Positions 16,118 through 24,257 of a DNA stretch of 64,000 nt are shown piece after piece; position 1 is the stretch's first letter, and every line of letters starts with the position of its first letter. The stretch lies in the NCBI RefSeq assembly GCF_000430745.1, contig NZ_KE387233.1:31870-95869 (forward strand), read 5' to 3'. Position numbers and translations under genes: made by a program. The stretch comes from Fictibacillus gelatini DSM 15865 (GTDB lineage Bacteria; Bacillota; Bacilli; Bacillales; Fictibacillaceae). Under the pieces are notes generated by a model. That model was not told the DNA's origin, ran no database searches, and saw only the letters and a list, made by a program, of their open reading frames with translations.

Positions 16118-17139
16118 TGAGCGATCGTTATTCCAGGCAAGAATTGTTTGCCGGAATTGGAAAGAGCGGGCAAGAAAAGCTTGCTTCAAAACATGTTCTG
16201 ATTATCGGAGCCGGTGCACTCGGCACTGGAAATGCCGAAATTCTCACCCGGGCGGGAATCGGCAAATTGACGATTGTCGACCGCGATTATGTCGAATGGA
16301 GCAATCTCCAGCGGCAGCAATTGTTTAGCGAAGAAGATGCGGGAAACCGCCTCCCAAAGGCAATTGCCGCCAAAAAGCGTCTCCGCGCAATTAATTCCGA
16401 TATTGATATTCGTGCTTTTATTATGGATGTCGGCATTCAAGAAATCGAAGAGCTTTCTGCTGGCGTTGATCTTATCATCGATGCCACCGACAACTTTGAT
16501 ACCCGTCTTTTAATTAACGATCTTTCGCAAAAAAAGAAGATTCCATGGATCTATGGCGCGTGTGTCGGAAGCTATGGTTTAAGCTATACGATTTTTCCAG
16601 GAAAAACGCCTTGTTTAAGCTGCCTTTTAGAAACCGTTCCATTGGGGGGCGCAACGTGCGATACGGCGGGGATTATTGCCCCGGCTGTGCAAATGGTTGT
16701 CGCCTATCAAACGTCCGAAGCATTAAAGCTGCTTGTTGAGGATATGGATGCGCTAAGAAATAAGCTCGTCTCTTTTGATTTATGGAAAAATCAATATGTC
16801 GCAATGAATGTGGACCGGATGAAAAAGGACGATTGTCCGTCATGCGGCGTAAATCCGACGCACCCATTTTTGCAGCCGGAAAATCAGATGAAAACCGCTG
16901 TGCTTTGTGGGAGAAACACTGTGCAAATTCGTCCGCCGAAACGATCTGAAAGAAATCTTGATGAACTGGCGAGCAAATTGTCCAAATTAGGCGGCGCCCT
17001 GCAACAAAATCCGTATCTCGTCTCATATACGGTCGATGATACCCGCCGTCTCGTCATTTTTAAAGACGGAAGGGTGCTCGTGCACGGGACAAAAGACATT
17101 CATGAAGCGAAAAGCCTGTATCACCGTTATGTCGGATAA
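16117..17139 (+). CDS. thiF: ThiS adenylyltransferase ThiF
   Basis: This E1-like enzyme adenylates the ThiS C-terminus. The 340-residue protein has the nucleotide-binding GAGALGT (about 31-37), the RQQLF and DATDNFDTR motifs (about 127-135), and a zinc site made by CLSC (about 166-169) and CPSCG. A C-terminal extension of about 80 residues after CPSCG carries a small beta-rich domain like that of B. subtilis ThiF. It overlaps thiG by one base and ends the operon. No separate terminator was seen before the repeat element at 17146. Confidence 0.93.
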   Translation: MSDRYSRQELFAGIGKSGQEKLASKHVLIIGAGALGTGNAEILTRAGIGKLTIVDRDYVEWSNLQRQQLFSEEDAGNRLPKAIAAKKRLRAINSDIDIRAFIMDVGIQEIEELSAGVDLIIDATDNFDTRLLINDLSQKKKIPWIYGACVGSYGLSYTIFPGKTPCLSCLLETVPLGGATCDTAGIIAPAVQMVVAYQTSEALKLLVEDMDALRNKLVSFDLWKNQYVAMNVDRMKKDDCPSCGVNPTHPFLQPENQMKTAVLCGRNTVQIRPPKRSERNLDELASKLSKLGGALQQNPYLVSYTVDDTRRLVIFKDGRVLVHGTKDIHEAKSLYHRYVG

Positions 17140-17145
17140 TTACGT

Positions 17146-17288
17146 GTTCAAAAAGGAGGACAAAAAGAGCCGAGAAGTTCAAGGAAGCGCAGACTGCGAG
17201 CACCGGAGCGTATGCCTTTAATACGTGAGGAGCGGAGAGGCAAGCTGACGCAGAAATTCGACAGCTATTTTTCCCGGACTTTTTGAAC
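17146..17288. repeat. 143-bp structured intergenic element with inverted ends
   Basis: The element is bounded by the perfect inverted ends GTTCAAAAAG (17146-17155) and CTTTTTGAAC (17279-17288). Inside are GC-rich modules (GCGCAGACTGCGAGCACC, GTGAGGAGCGGAGAGG, AAGCTGACGCAGAAATTC) unlike the flanking DNA and reminiscent of dispersed repeats in Bacillus genomes. It encodes no protein and sits between thiF and the second TPP riboswitch. It may be a non-autonomous mobile element or a structured RNA or DNA repeat. Only one copy is in this window. Confidence 0.6.
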
Positions 17289-17308
17289 ATCCTTAATTGA
17301 ATAGAAAT

Positions 17309-17396
17309 GCTAGGGGGGCCAATTACCGGCTGAGAATAAACGTATGTTTTAAACCCTTTGAACCTGATCTGGATCATGCCAGCGTAGGGAAGCGGA
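17309..17396 (+). promoter_or_regulatory. TPP riboswitch (THI box) of the salvage operon
   Basis: The core matches the first riboswitch: GGCTGAGA, then ACCCTTTGAACCTGATCTGG, then ATGCCAGCGTAGGGAAGCGG. It precedes ylmB-tenA-thiZ-thiX-thiY with a terminator at 17433-17458. Confidence 0.95.
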
Positions 17397-17432
17397 TCAT
17401 ATCTACACATGTAATATAGATGTAGTGTATCG

Positions 17433-17458
17433 CCGCCTCTCTTTAGGGGCGGTTTTTT
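17433..17458 (+). terminator. Riboswitch-controlled terminator before ylmB
   Basis: CCGCCTC and GGGGCGG form the stem, followed by six T residues. It lies about 290 bp before ylmB. Confidence 0.85.
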
Positions 17459-17573
17459 AAATTTCGTTCATTAACTGCCCGAAATGTCAGTTTTTTTGTT
17501 AAAACTTACAATAATATCGCCTAAACTTGGCCAACACTCGATAAGTTAGCTCCAAAACTAAATAATAAGCCTG

Positions 17574-17699
17574 TTTATTTTCTGTACAGGACAGTTTATT
17601 TTCCAAACTAGAGATTTTATTTTCTGAATTTCAATTTTTATTTTCCAAACATCGGATTTTATTTTCCAAACTAGCAATTTTATTTTCCAAAGCCAGATC
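17574..17699 (+). repeat. 21-bp phased repeat array (6 units) before ylmB
   Basis: TTTATTTTCC or TTTATTTTCT begins at 17574, 17595, 17616, 17637, 17658 and 17679, each exactly 21 bp apart with variable 11-bp tails. It fills the untranslated leader between the riboswitch terminator and ylmB. Confidence 0.85.
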
Positions 17700-17748
17700 A
17701 ACGTGCAATCATGCAAATTTACGATAGCAAAAAAGGAGGGAGAAAACA

Positions 17749-19041
17749 TTGCTGACAGAAACATTCAATAAAAAAATCGAACAATTAGTAGAAGAAAGGC
17801 AGGATGAATTGCTGCAATTACTCGGTGAGCTCATCCGTTTTCCAACGGTAAGCCCTCCGGCCCGCAATTCGTCGGAAGCTCAGCAGTTTATTGAACAGCA
17901 GTTACAGCAATTGGGCTTTACAACAGACAAATGGGACGTATTCCCGAATGACCCGAATGTCGTTGGTGTAAAGAAAGGCACGGATCCAGAGCGATTCAAC
18001 AGTTTGATCATCAACGGCCATATCGATGTCGCCGAAGTAGGAGACGATTCAGAGTGGACGGCGTCCCCGTTTGAAATAAAAGTAGAGAATGGATATGTCT
18101 TTGGCCGCGGCACATCAGACATGAAAGGCGGGATCGCCGGGGCATTATTTGCTATTCAATTATTACATGAACTTGGCGTGGAATTGAAAGGAGATTTGCA
18201 ATTTCAATCCGTCATCGGTGAGGAAGTAGGAGAGGCCGGCACGAAGTCATGCTTAGATAGAGGGTATACCGGTGATTTTGCCCTCGTTGTCGATACGAGC
18301 GATCTACGGATTCAAGGGCAGGGCGGCGTTATTACCGGTTGGATTACGGTGAAAAGCAAAGAAACGTTTCATGACGGGCTGCGTTCGAAAATGATTCATG
18401 CCGGCGGCGGATTGAGAGGCGCAAGCGCTATTGAGAAGATGATGAAGATCATTAGCGGTCTTCAAGAATTGGAACGCCACTGGGCTGTAACAAAAAGCTA
18501 CCCTGGTTTTCCGGCAGGGACAAATACGATCAATCCTGCTGTGATCGAAGGCGGACGTCATGCCGCTTTTATCGCCGATGAATGCCGGTTATGGATTACC
18601 GTCCACTTTTATCCGAATGAAACGTTTGAACAGGTCGCAAAGGAAATCGAAGAACACATCAATCGTGTTGCGATGGCCGATCCATGGCTGAAAGAAAATC
18701 CGCCACAGTTTCGCTGGGGCGGAAAATCAATGATCGAAGACCGCGGTGAAATTTTTCCTTCGTTAGAAATTGATCCCGGGCATCCGGCAATTGTCCAGTT
18801 AAAAAATCATCACGGACTCGTCACGAAGAGGGAAGCGGAAGTCACCATGTCCACATCGGTTACCGATGGCGGATGGTTTGGCTGGGCAGGCATTCCCGCG
18901 GCGATTTACGGTCCGGGAGAGTTAAAAGAGGCTCACTCGGTGAATGAAAAAGTGAAGATTAAGCAACTGTTGGACTATACGAAAACGATTGCTTGCTTTA
19001 TCGCCGAGTGGTGCAACACGGAAAGGGGAGAACAAAAATGA
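17749..19041 (+). CDS. ylmB: N-formyl-aminopyrimidine deformylase YlmB (M20 family)
   Basis: This M20-family metallohydrolase is predicted to remove the formyl group from N-formyl-4-amino-5-aminomethyl-2-methylpyrimidine, a degraded thiamin fragment. TenA acts next. The 430-residue protein has the metal-binding NGHIDV (about 88-93), GRGTSDMKGG (about 120-129) and GEEVGEAG (about 160-167) motifs of the ArgE/DapE group. The context (TPP riboswitch, tenA, thiZXY) gives the function. TTG is used as start with AAAAGGAGGG 8 nt upstream. Confidence 0.9.
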   Translation: MLTETFNKKIEQLVEERQDELLQLLGELIRFPTVSPPARNSSEAQQFIEQQLQQLGFTTDKWDVFPNDPNVVGVKKGTDPERFNSLIINGHIDVAEVGDDSEWTASPFEIKVENGYVFGRGTSDMKGGIAGALFAIQLLHELGVELKGDLQFQSVIGEEVGEAGTKSCLDRGYTGDFALVVDTSDLRIQGQGGVITGWITVKSKETFHDGLRSKMIHAGGGLRGASAIEKMMKIISGLQELERHWAVTKSYPGFPAGTNTINPAVIEGGRHAAFIADECRLWITVHFYPNETFEQVAKEIEEHINRVAMADPWLKENPPQFRWGGKSMIEDRGEIFPSLEIDPGHPAIVQLKNHHGLVTKREAEVTMSTSVTDGGWFGWAGIPAAIYGPGELKEAHSVNEKVKIKQLLDYTKTIACFIAEWCNTERGEQK

Positions 19042-19727
19042 CGAAAACGAAGCAGCAGCTATTTACCGACCGGCTATTTGAAAACGTTAAGCCGATTTGG
19101 ACGAAAATTCACGCCCATCCGTTTGTCCGGGGAATTGGAAGCGGTACCCTCGATAAAGAGACCTTTGCCTATTACATGAAACAAGATTATGTGTTTTTGA
19201 TCGATTATGCGAAATTGTTCGCGATTGGTTCGATGAAAGCGGAGGACCTTGAAACGATGGGGAAATTTGCCGGGCTTCTCCACGAAACGCTTCATACGGA
19301 AATGGATTTGCACCGGCAATACGCGGCTGAATTTGGCATCAGCCATGTTGACCTGGAACAAACCGAAGCGACGCCGGTGAACCTTGCTTACACCCGGTAT
19401 ATGCTCAATGTGGCACATAATGGGGGGCTTGCCGAGTTGATCTCATGCCTTCTTCCATGTATGTGGAGCTATTGGGAAATAGGAAAAGATTTAAAACAGC
19501 AAAACGGCAACATGTTATCAGCAAATCCGTATGCAAGCTGGATTGAGATGTACGCTTCCGCTGAATTTGGCGCACTCAGCGAGTGGCTCATTGAACTTCT
19601 GAACAACCTGACAAACGGAAAAACGGAACGGGAGCTCTCCATACTAGAAAAACATTTTATAACGACGTCACGCTATGAATATCTCTTTTGGGATATGGTA
19701 TATGGCAAGCACGAATGGCCGATTTGA
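19038..19727 (+). CDS. tenA: Aminopyrimidine aminohydrolase TenA
   Basis: TenA hydrolyses aminopyrimidine to hydroxymethylpyrimidine, completing salvage of base-degraded thiamin. The 229-residue all-helical protein keeps the family core ISCLLPCMWSYWEIG (Cys137 and Cys141, one of which is the nucleophile) and the C-terminal RYEYLFWDM with its acidic residue. The ATG overlaps the ylmB stop by 4 nt (ATGA), with GGGGAGAA upstream. It continues the TPP-controlled salvage operon. Confidence 0.95.
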   Translation: MTKTKQQLFTDRLFENVKPIWTKIHAHPFVRGIGSGTLDKETFAYYMKQDYVFLIDYAKLFAIGSMKAEDLETMGKFAGLLHETLHTEMDLHRQYAAEFGISHVDLEQTEATPVNLAYTRYMLNVAHNGGLAELISCLLPCMWSYWEIGKDLKQQNGNMLSANPYASWIEMYASAEFGALSEWLIELLNNLTNGKTERELSILEKHFITTSRYEYLFWDMVYGKHEWPI

Positions 19728-19729
19728 CT

Positions 19730-20470
19730 ATGGCACTGGTGATGAAGAATGTTTCGTACTTGGTGAGACCCGAAAAACGGCATAAAAAGAAAATCATTTC
19801 GAATGTAAACATCACACTCAAAAAAGGAGAGTTCGTATCGTTAATCGGGAAAAGCGGAACAGGAAAAAGCACAATATTAAAGTTATGTGCCGGGCTCCTG
19901 AAACCCGATGAAGGGGAAATTCGCGTCTATGGCAAAGCGACTGAACCGGGAAGTGTCGGGTATATGCCTCAAAAAGATTTGCTTTTGCCGTGGCGAACGG
20001 TTCTTGAAAACATCATGCTCGCTTCTGAATTTCAAAAAGGCGCAAAAGTAACGAAACACGAGGCAAGAAATTGGCTTAAACGAGTCGGCCTTAAAGATTA
20101 TGAAAATGCGTTGCCACGGGAGCTTTCGGGCGGCATGAGGCAGCGGGCCGCTTTTTTAAGAACAATTTTGACCGAAAAAGAAGTTCTTTTATTGGACGAG
20201 CCATTTGGGGCACTCGATGCCTTGACGAAAAAAGAGATGCATAGCTGGCTTCTATCCATATGGGAAGAGTTGAATAAAACGATTCTTTTTATTACCCACG
20301 ACCTGGAAGAAGCCATCCTTCTAAGCGACAGGATTATTTTGCTGCATTTGGATCAGACGACAGAAGAAATTCCGGTTGATCTTCCACGCCCGCGCCATTC
20401 GGAAATGGTTCATACAATGGACATGGTGAACTACAAAAAAATGATAGAGAAGAAGATTGCTGATGGCTAA
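19730..20470 (+). CDS. thiZ: ABC transporter ATPase ThiZ (pyrimidine uptake)
   Basis: This is the ATP-binding subunit of the formylaminopyrimidine importer. The ~246-residue protein has Walker A GKSGTGKST, a Q-loop (MPQKDLLLPW), the signature LSGGMRQRAAF and Walker B LLLDEPFGALD followed by the H-loop His. The start is uncertain: ATG at 19730 lies 2 nt after the tenA stop and gives the usual N-terminus, while ATG at 19715 or 19742 is possible; none has a clear ribosome binding site, so coupling to tenA is likely. Confidence 0.9.
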   Translation: MALVMKNVSYLVRPEKRHKKKIISNVNITLKKGEFVSLIGKSGTGKSTILKLCAGLLKPDEGEIRVYGKATEPGSVGYMPQKDLLLPWRTVLENIMLASEFQKGAKVTKHEARNWLKRVGLKDYENALPRELSGGMRQRAAFLRTILTEKEVLLLDEPFGALDALTKKEMHSWLLSIWEELNKTILFITHDLEEAILLSDRIILLHLDQTTEEIPVDLPRPRHSEMVHTMDMVNYKKMIEKKIADG

Positions 20471-21236
20471 ACTGAAATCATTTTTCAAAGATTACTTGTT
20501 ATTTATCTTGTTTTTATGCGTCATCATTGTCATCTGGGAATGGCTCGTTCAGTCAGGGAAAGTCCCTTCATTCATATTACCTTCCCCATCTTCGGTTATC
20601 CGTTCCATTGTTGAAAACCGGGAGTCGCTTTTTCAGGAGCATCTTCTTGCGACCGTTAAGGAAGTGGCGATTGGATTTTTTATTGCGGCGGCAGGGGGAA
20701 TCGCCTTATCGATCCTAATGTATTTCTCAAAAGCGCTTGAGAAAATGATTTATCCCGTCGTTTTGATTTCGCAAACGATTCCGATTATCGCGCTGTCTCC
20801 GGTTTTTGTTCTCTGGTTTGGTTATACGATATGGAGCAAAGTGGCGGTCACTGTATTAATCGCCTTTTTTCCAATCGTTGTCGGGATGTATGACGGGCTA
20901 AAAAATAGCGACCCGGAATATGATGAACTCCTTCAGTCAATGGGGGCGAACAAATGGCAGCGGTTTATGAAAGTGAAACTGCCGATGGCATTGCCTTCTC
21001 TCTTCTCCGGATTAAAGCTTGCGATTGTGTTTTCCGTCGTCGGTGCGACAATCGGTGAATGGCTTGGGGCTAGCGTTGGCCTTGGCTATTATAGCAGAAG
21101 AATGTCAGGGAACTTGAATGCGGAAGGTGTATTTGCGGCCGTCTTTCTTTTATCTGTACTCGGAATGGTTTTATTTTTCGTTGTTACCTTATTGCAAAAA
21201 TGGATGTTGAAATGGAATGAAGAAAAGAAAAGGTGA
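20463..21236 (+). CDS. thiX: ABC transporter permease ThiX
   Basis: The 257-residue membrane protein has about six helices and the permease EAA-type loop (MGANKWQRFMKVKLPMALPS, about 159-178) that contacts ThiZ. It is of the taurine/pyrimidine (SsuC-like) permease group. ATG at 20463 overlaps the thiZ end by 8 nt; a TTG two codons upstream is less likely. It forms the channel of the formylaminopyrimidine importer. Confidence 0.92.
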   Translation: MAKLKSFFKDYLLFILFLCVIIVIWEWLVQSGKVPSFILPSPSSVIRSIVENRESLFQEHLLATVKEVAIGFFIAAAGGIALSILMYFSKALEKMIYPVVLISQTIPIIALSPVFVLWFGYTIWSKVAVTVLIAFFPIVVGMYDGLKNSDPEYDELLQSMGANKWQRFMKVKLPMALPSLFSGLKLAIVFSVVGATIGEWLGASVGLGYYSRRMSGNLNAEGVFAAVFLLSVLGMVLFFVVTLLQKWMLKWNEEKKR

Positions 21237-22249
21237 TGAAATTGAAACGTAAATGGTTAACGATAGGGATCGCCCTCTGTTTGGCGATCGTCCTTTCAGG
21301 TTGTTCACAGTCACAAGAAGCGAGCGGAACGAAAAACAAAAACGGGCTTCAAAAGGTCAGCATCATGCTTGACTGGTATCCGAATGCCGTTCATTCCGCG
21401 ATTTATACGGCAGTAAAAGAAGGCTATTTTAAAAAAGAAGGGCTTGATGTTGATATAAAAATGCCGGCTGAAACGAATGACCCGCTAAAATTGGTTGCGG
21501 CAGGCAAAATCGATCTTGCCCTCAGCTATCAGCCGCAAGTCGTCATTTCAAGGGCGGAAGACATTCCTGTTGTTTCGCTCGCTGCTCTCGTACGCCATCC
21601 GCTCAATTATTTAATGGTACCTGAGAAAAGCAAGATAAAAACGCCAAAAGATCTTGCCGGCAAAAACATTGGCTACCCATCCATTCCGACCGATGAAGCG
21701 ATTGTAAAAACAATGGTGGATCATGATGGTGGAAGCATAAAGAACGTAAAGATGACAGATGTCGGATTCGATTTAATGCCGGCTGTCTCAACGAACAAAG
21801 TCGACGGTATTATCGGAGGATATATTAATCATGAAAAGATTTTGCTCGGTAAGGAAGGGCACCCGATGCGTGCGATTAATCCGGCAAAGTATGGCGTCCC
21901 TGATTACTATGAATTAGTACTTGTTGCCAGCAGCCAGGGATTGAAAGAAAAGAAAGGAGTTTACAAAAAGTTCTGGAAAGCGGTATCAGAAGGACAGCAA
22001 TATGTCCAAAAAAATCCGGAACAAGGATTGCAAATTTTATTGGATCATGAAAATCAAGATTTTAAACTGGACAAACAAGTCGAAAAAGAAAGCTTGAATA
22101 TTTTGCTGCCGTTAATGGATGCAAAAGACGAGCCGTTCGGCACCCAGGATGAAAAAACGTGGCAAGATGTCGCCGATTGGCTATATAAAACAGACGTGGT
22201 GAAGAAAAAAGTTAATATCAAAGATGCGTTTGTCAATATCGCTGAATAA
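21236..22249 (+). CDS. thiY: Pyrimidine-binding lipoprotein ThiY
   Basis: This NMT1/THI5-like substrate-binding protein has 337 residues. A type II signal peptide ends with the lipobox LSGC (Cys near 23), so it is tethered to the outer face of the membrane. The fold begins at MLDWYPNAVHSAIYTA (about 44-59). It should capture N-formyl-aminopyrimidine for ThiX/ThiZ. The ATG overlaps the thiX stop by one base (TGATG). A terminator follows, so it ends the salvage operon. Confidence 0.93.
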   Translation: MKLKRKWLTIGIALCLAIVLSGCSQSQEASGTKNKNGLQKVSIMLDWYPNAVHSAIYTAVKEGYFKKEGLDVDIKMPAETNDPLKLVAAGKIDLALSYQPQVVISRAEDIPVVSLAALVRHPLNYLMVPEKSKIKTPKDLAGKNIGYPSIPTDEAIVKTMVDHDGGSIKNVKMTDVGFDLMPAVSTNKVDGIIGGYINHEKILLGKEGHPMRAINPAKYGVPDYYELVLVASSQGLKEKKGVYKKFWKAVSEGQQYVQKNPEQGLQILLDHENQDFKLDKQVEKESLNILLPLMDAKDEPFGTQDEKTWQDVADWLYKTDVVKKKVNIKDAFVNIAE

Positions 22250-22255
22250 TTTTAC

Positions 22256-22291
22256 AGAAAAGGACTGCTGTTCAACAGCGGTCCTTTTCCT
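22256..22291 (+). terminator. Terminator after thiY
   Basis: AAAAGGACTGCTGT and ACAGCGGTCCTTTT pair with one G-T wobble around a short loop, ending in a T-rich tract. Confidence 0.85.
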
Positions 22292-22364
22292 ATTGAAGTC
22301 ATATTATTTTAATTTAGAACATAAACTAAATCTGAAACTAATTTTTATAATAAAAATATATTTA

Positions 22365-22393
22365 TTGAAATTATATTTCAAACCAATTATAAT
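22365..22393 (+). promoter_or_regulatory. Promoter and palindromic operator of the mur operon
   Basis: TTGAAA (22365-22370) and TATAAT (22388-22393) are 17 bp apart. The palindrome TTGAAAT-TAT-ATTTCAA (22365-22381) covers the -35 box and spacer. A 17-bp palindrome in this place is a good candidate for the RpiR-type repressor MurR encoded in the operon. The sequence is seen; the regulator is inferred. Confidence 0.75.
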
Positions 22394-22447
22394 AAAAGTA
22401 AAGAAAATTTCGACGACCATTCGCAATACGAATTTGGAGGCTTAAAA

Positions 22448-23359
22448 ATGGAAGAACATCTAAGCTCATTAACGACCGAAATGCGTAATCAAAATACAAC
22501 ACATATTGATACAGCTGATACTATCGATATTTTAACAGTAATGAACGAAGAAGATCAAAAGGTCGCCCTGGCAGTAAAAAAAGTGTTGCCCAAGGTCAAA
22601 GTGGCAGTTGAATATGCCTTCGAGTCATTAAAAAAAGGCGGGAGGCTCATCTACATTGGAGCTGGCACGAGTGGCCGCCTCGGTGTTCTCGATGCTGTTG
22701 AATGTCCTCCGACGTTTAGCACATCTCCAGAAACCGTACTCGGAATCATGGCCGGGGGTGAAAAGGCATTTGTCAAAGCGGTTGAAGGGGCAGAGGATAA
22801 TGCCGAGTTAGGCAAAACAGATTTAGAAGCGGTCCATCTCACGTCAAATGATACGGTCATTGGCATTGCGGCAAGCGGCCGGACGCCATATGTTGTCGGA
22901 GCCCTTCAATATGCAAGAAGCATCGGTGCAAAGGCGGTAGCGCTATCATGTAATGAAAACGCCAGAATCAGCCAGGTTGCCGATCACGCGATTGAAGTCA
23001 TTGTCGGTCCCGAAGTATTGACAGGCTCAACGCGAATGAAAGCAGCAACTGCCCATAAAATGATTTTAAATATGATCTCAACTACGACGATGATCCGTCT
23101 TGGGAAAGCATATGAAAATTTAATGGTCGATGTTCATGTCAGTAACCATAAATTAAAAGAACGAGCGATTAACATTATTAAAACGGTTACGGGCACCTCT
23201 TACGACGTTGCAAAAGAAACATTGGAGAAGGCGAATCATGAGGTGAAAACGGCGATCGTGATGATTAAGACGGAAAAAACGTATGACGAAGCGAAAGCAT
23301 TACTTGCTGAGGCCGGTGGCTATGTCAGCAAGGCCATTTCATTAAATAAAGGAGAGTAA
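22448..23359 (+). CDS. murQ: N-acetylmuramic acid 6-phosphate etherase MurQ
   Basis: MurQ cleaves the lactyl ether of MurNAc-6-phosphate to GlcNAc-6-phosphate and D-lactate in the cytoplasm. The 303-residue protein has a SIS sugar-isomerase fold with [20 protein letters not shown] (about 70-89) and [19 protein letters not shown] (about 193-211), the MurQ signatures with the catalytic glutamates. TTGGAGGC precedes the ATG. It heads the murQ-murR-murP-mupG-amiE cluster for reuse of cell wall sugar. Confidence 0.96.
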   Translation: MEEHLSSLTTEMRNQNTTHIDTADTIDILTVMNEEDQKVALAVKKVLPKVKVAVEYAFESLKKGGRLIYIGAGTSGRLGVLDAVECPPTFSTSPETVLGIMAGGEKAFVKAVEGAEDNAELGKTDLEAVHLTSNDTVIGIAASGRTPYVVGALQYARSIGAKAVALSCNENARISQVADHAIEVIVGPEVLTGSTRMKAATAHKMILNMISTTTMIRLGKAYENLMVDVHVSNHKLKERAINIIKTVTGTSYDVAKETLEKANHEVKTAIVMIKTEKTYDEAKALLAEAGGYVSKAISLNKGE

Positions 23360-23362
23360 ATC

Positions 23363-24217
23363 GTGGCATCAGGCGGATTAAAGATGGTTCAAAAAATGCT
23401 CGACAAACTTCCGGCTTCCGAGCAAAAGATTGCAGAATATATTTTAGAACATCCCCATGAAGTCGTAAATAGTACAGTCAGCCAGCTGGCTAACGTTTCG
23501 AACACGAGCGGCGCGGCCGTCATACGGCTTTGCAAATCACTTGGCTTAAAAGGTTTTCAAGATTTGAAAATTAGGGTTGCGGGTGATTTGGTGAAACCGG
23601 CCGAACAGGGCTACCGGGATATCGAACCTTCAGAATCGATGTATCAAGTCGCTCACAAAACGGCAAGCAATGCCATTCAAAGCTTGAAAGAGACAGCGGA
23701 ATTGATCAACTATGATGAATTGCAAAAAGCGATAGAGGCATTGTTAAAAGCAAAAAACGTTCATTTTTTCGGAATTGGGGCATCTAGTATTATCGCTCTG
23801 GACGCGCAGCAAAAGTTTTTACGCATTAATAAAGGGGCAACGGCCTTTACAGATGTTCATCTTGTCGCCACATTGATTGCGAATGCGGATCAAGATGATG
23901 TTGTCTTCGGCATTTCATTTTCGGGAGAGACGCCGGAAGTGATTAATGTCCTGTCACTTGCGAAAGACCGGGGGGTTCAAACGATCAGTCTGACAAAATT
24001 TGATCAGACGACACTCTCTTCGATTGCGGACATCAGCTTATTTACTTCTTATTCAAATGAGGCCCCTTTTCGAAGCGCCGCGACCTCTTCAAGATTGGCC
24101 CAGCTTTATATCATCGATGTTTTGTTCCTATGCATCGCGGCCAGGCAGTATGAGGAAACGGTCAAACATATCGATAAGACGCGGGAAGCCATTCACTTTA
24201 TTACAAAGAAAAAGTAA
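23363..24217 (+). CDS. murR: MurR/RpiR-family transcriptional regulator
   Basis: The 284-residue protein has an RpiR-type helix-turn-helix (about 20-65, NTSGAAVIRLCKSLGLKGFQDLK) and a C-terminal SIS domain (about 120-250, with SFSGETPEV) that binds phosphosugars. By position it should regulate the operon in response to MurNAc-6-phosphate, probably at the palindrome before murQ. GTG start with AAAGGAGAG upstream, 3 nt after murQ. Confidence 0.92.
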   Translation: MASGGLKMVQKMLDKLPASEQKIAEYILEHPHEVVNSTVSQLANVSNTSGAAVIRLCKSLGLKGFQDLKIRVAGDLVKPAEQGYRDIEPSESMYQVAHKTASNAIQSLKETAELINYDELQKAIEALLKAKNVHFFGIGASSIIALDAQQKFLRINKGATAFTDVHLVATLIANADQDDVVFGISFSGETPEVINVLSLAKDRGVQTISLTKFDQTTLSSIADISLFTSYSNEAPFRSAATSSRLAQLYIIDVLFLCIAARQYEETVKHIDKTREAIHFITKKK

Positions 24218-24226
24218 ACGTTGTTT

Positions 24227-24240
24227 TGAAAGCGTTTTTA
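24227..24240 (+). promoter_or_regulatory. Candidate cre site before murP
   Basis: TGAAAGCGTTTTTA matches the CcpA target TGWAANCGNTNWCA with one mismatch at the second-last position. It lies in the 40-bp gap between murR and murP, so it could act as a roadblock for catabolite repression. The site is seen; binding is inferred. Confidence 0.45.
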
Positions 24241-24257
24241 TGGGGGAGGAATGAAAG

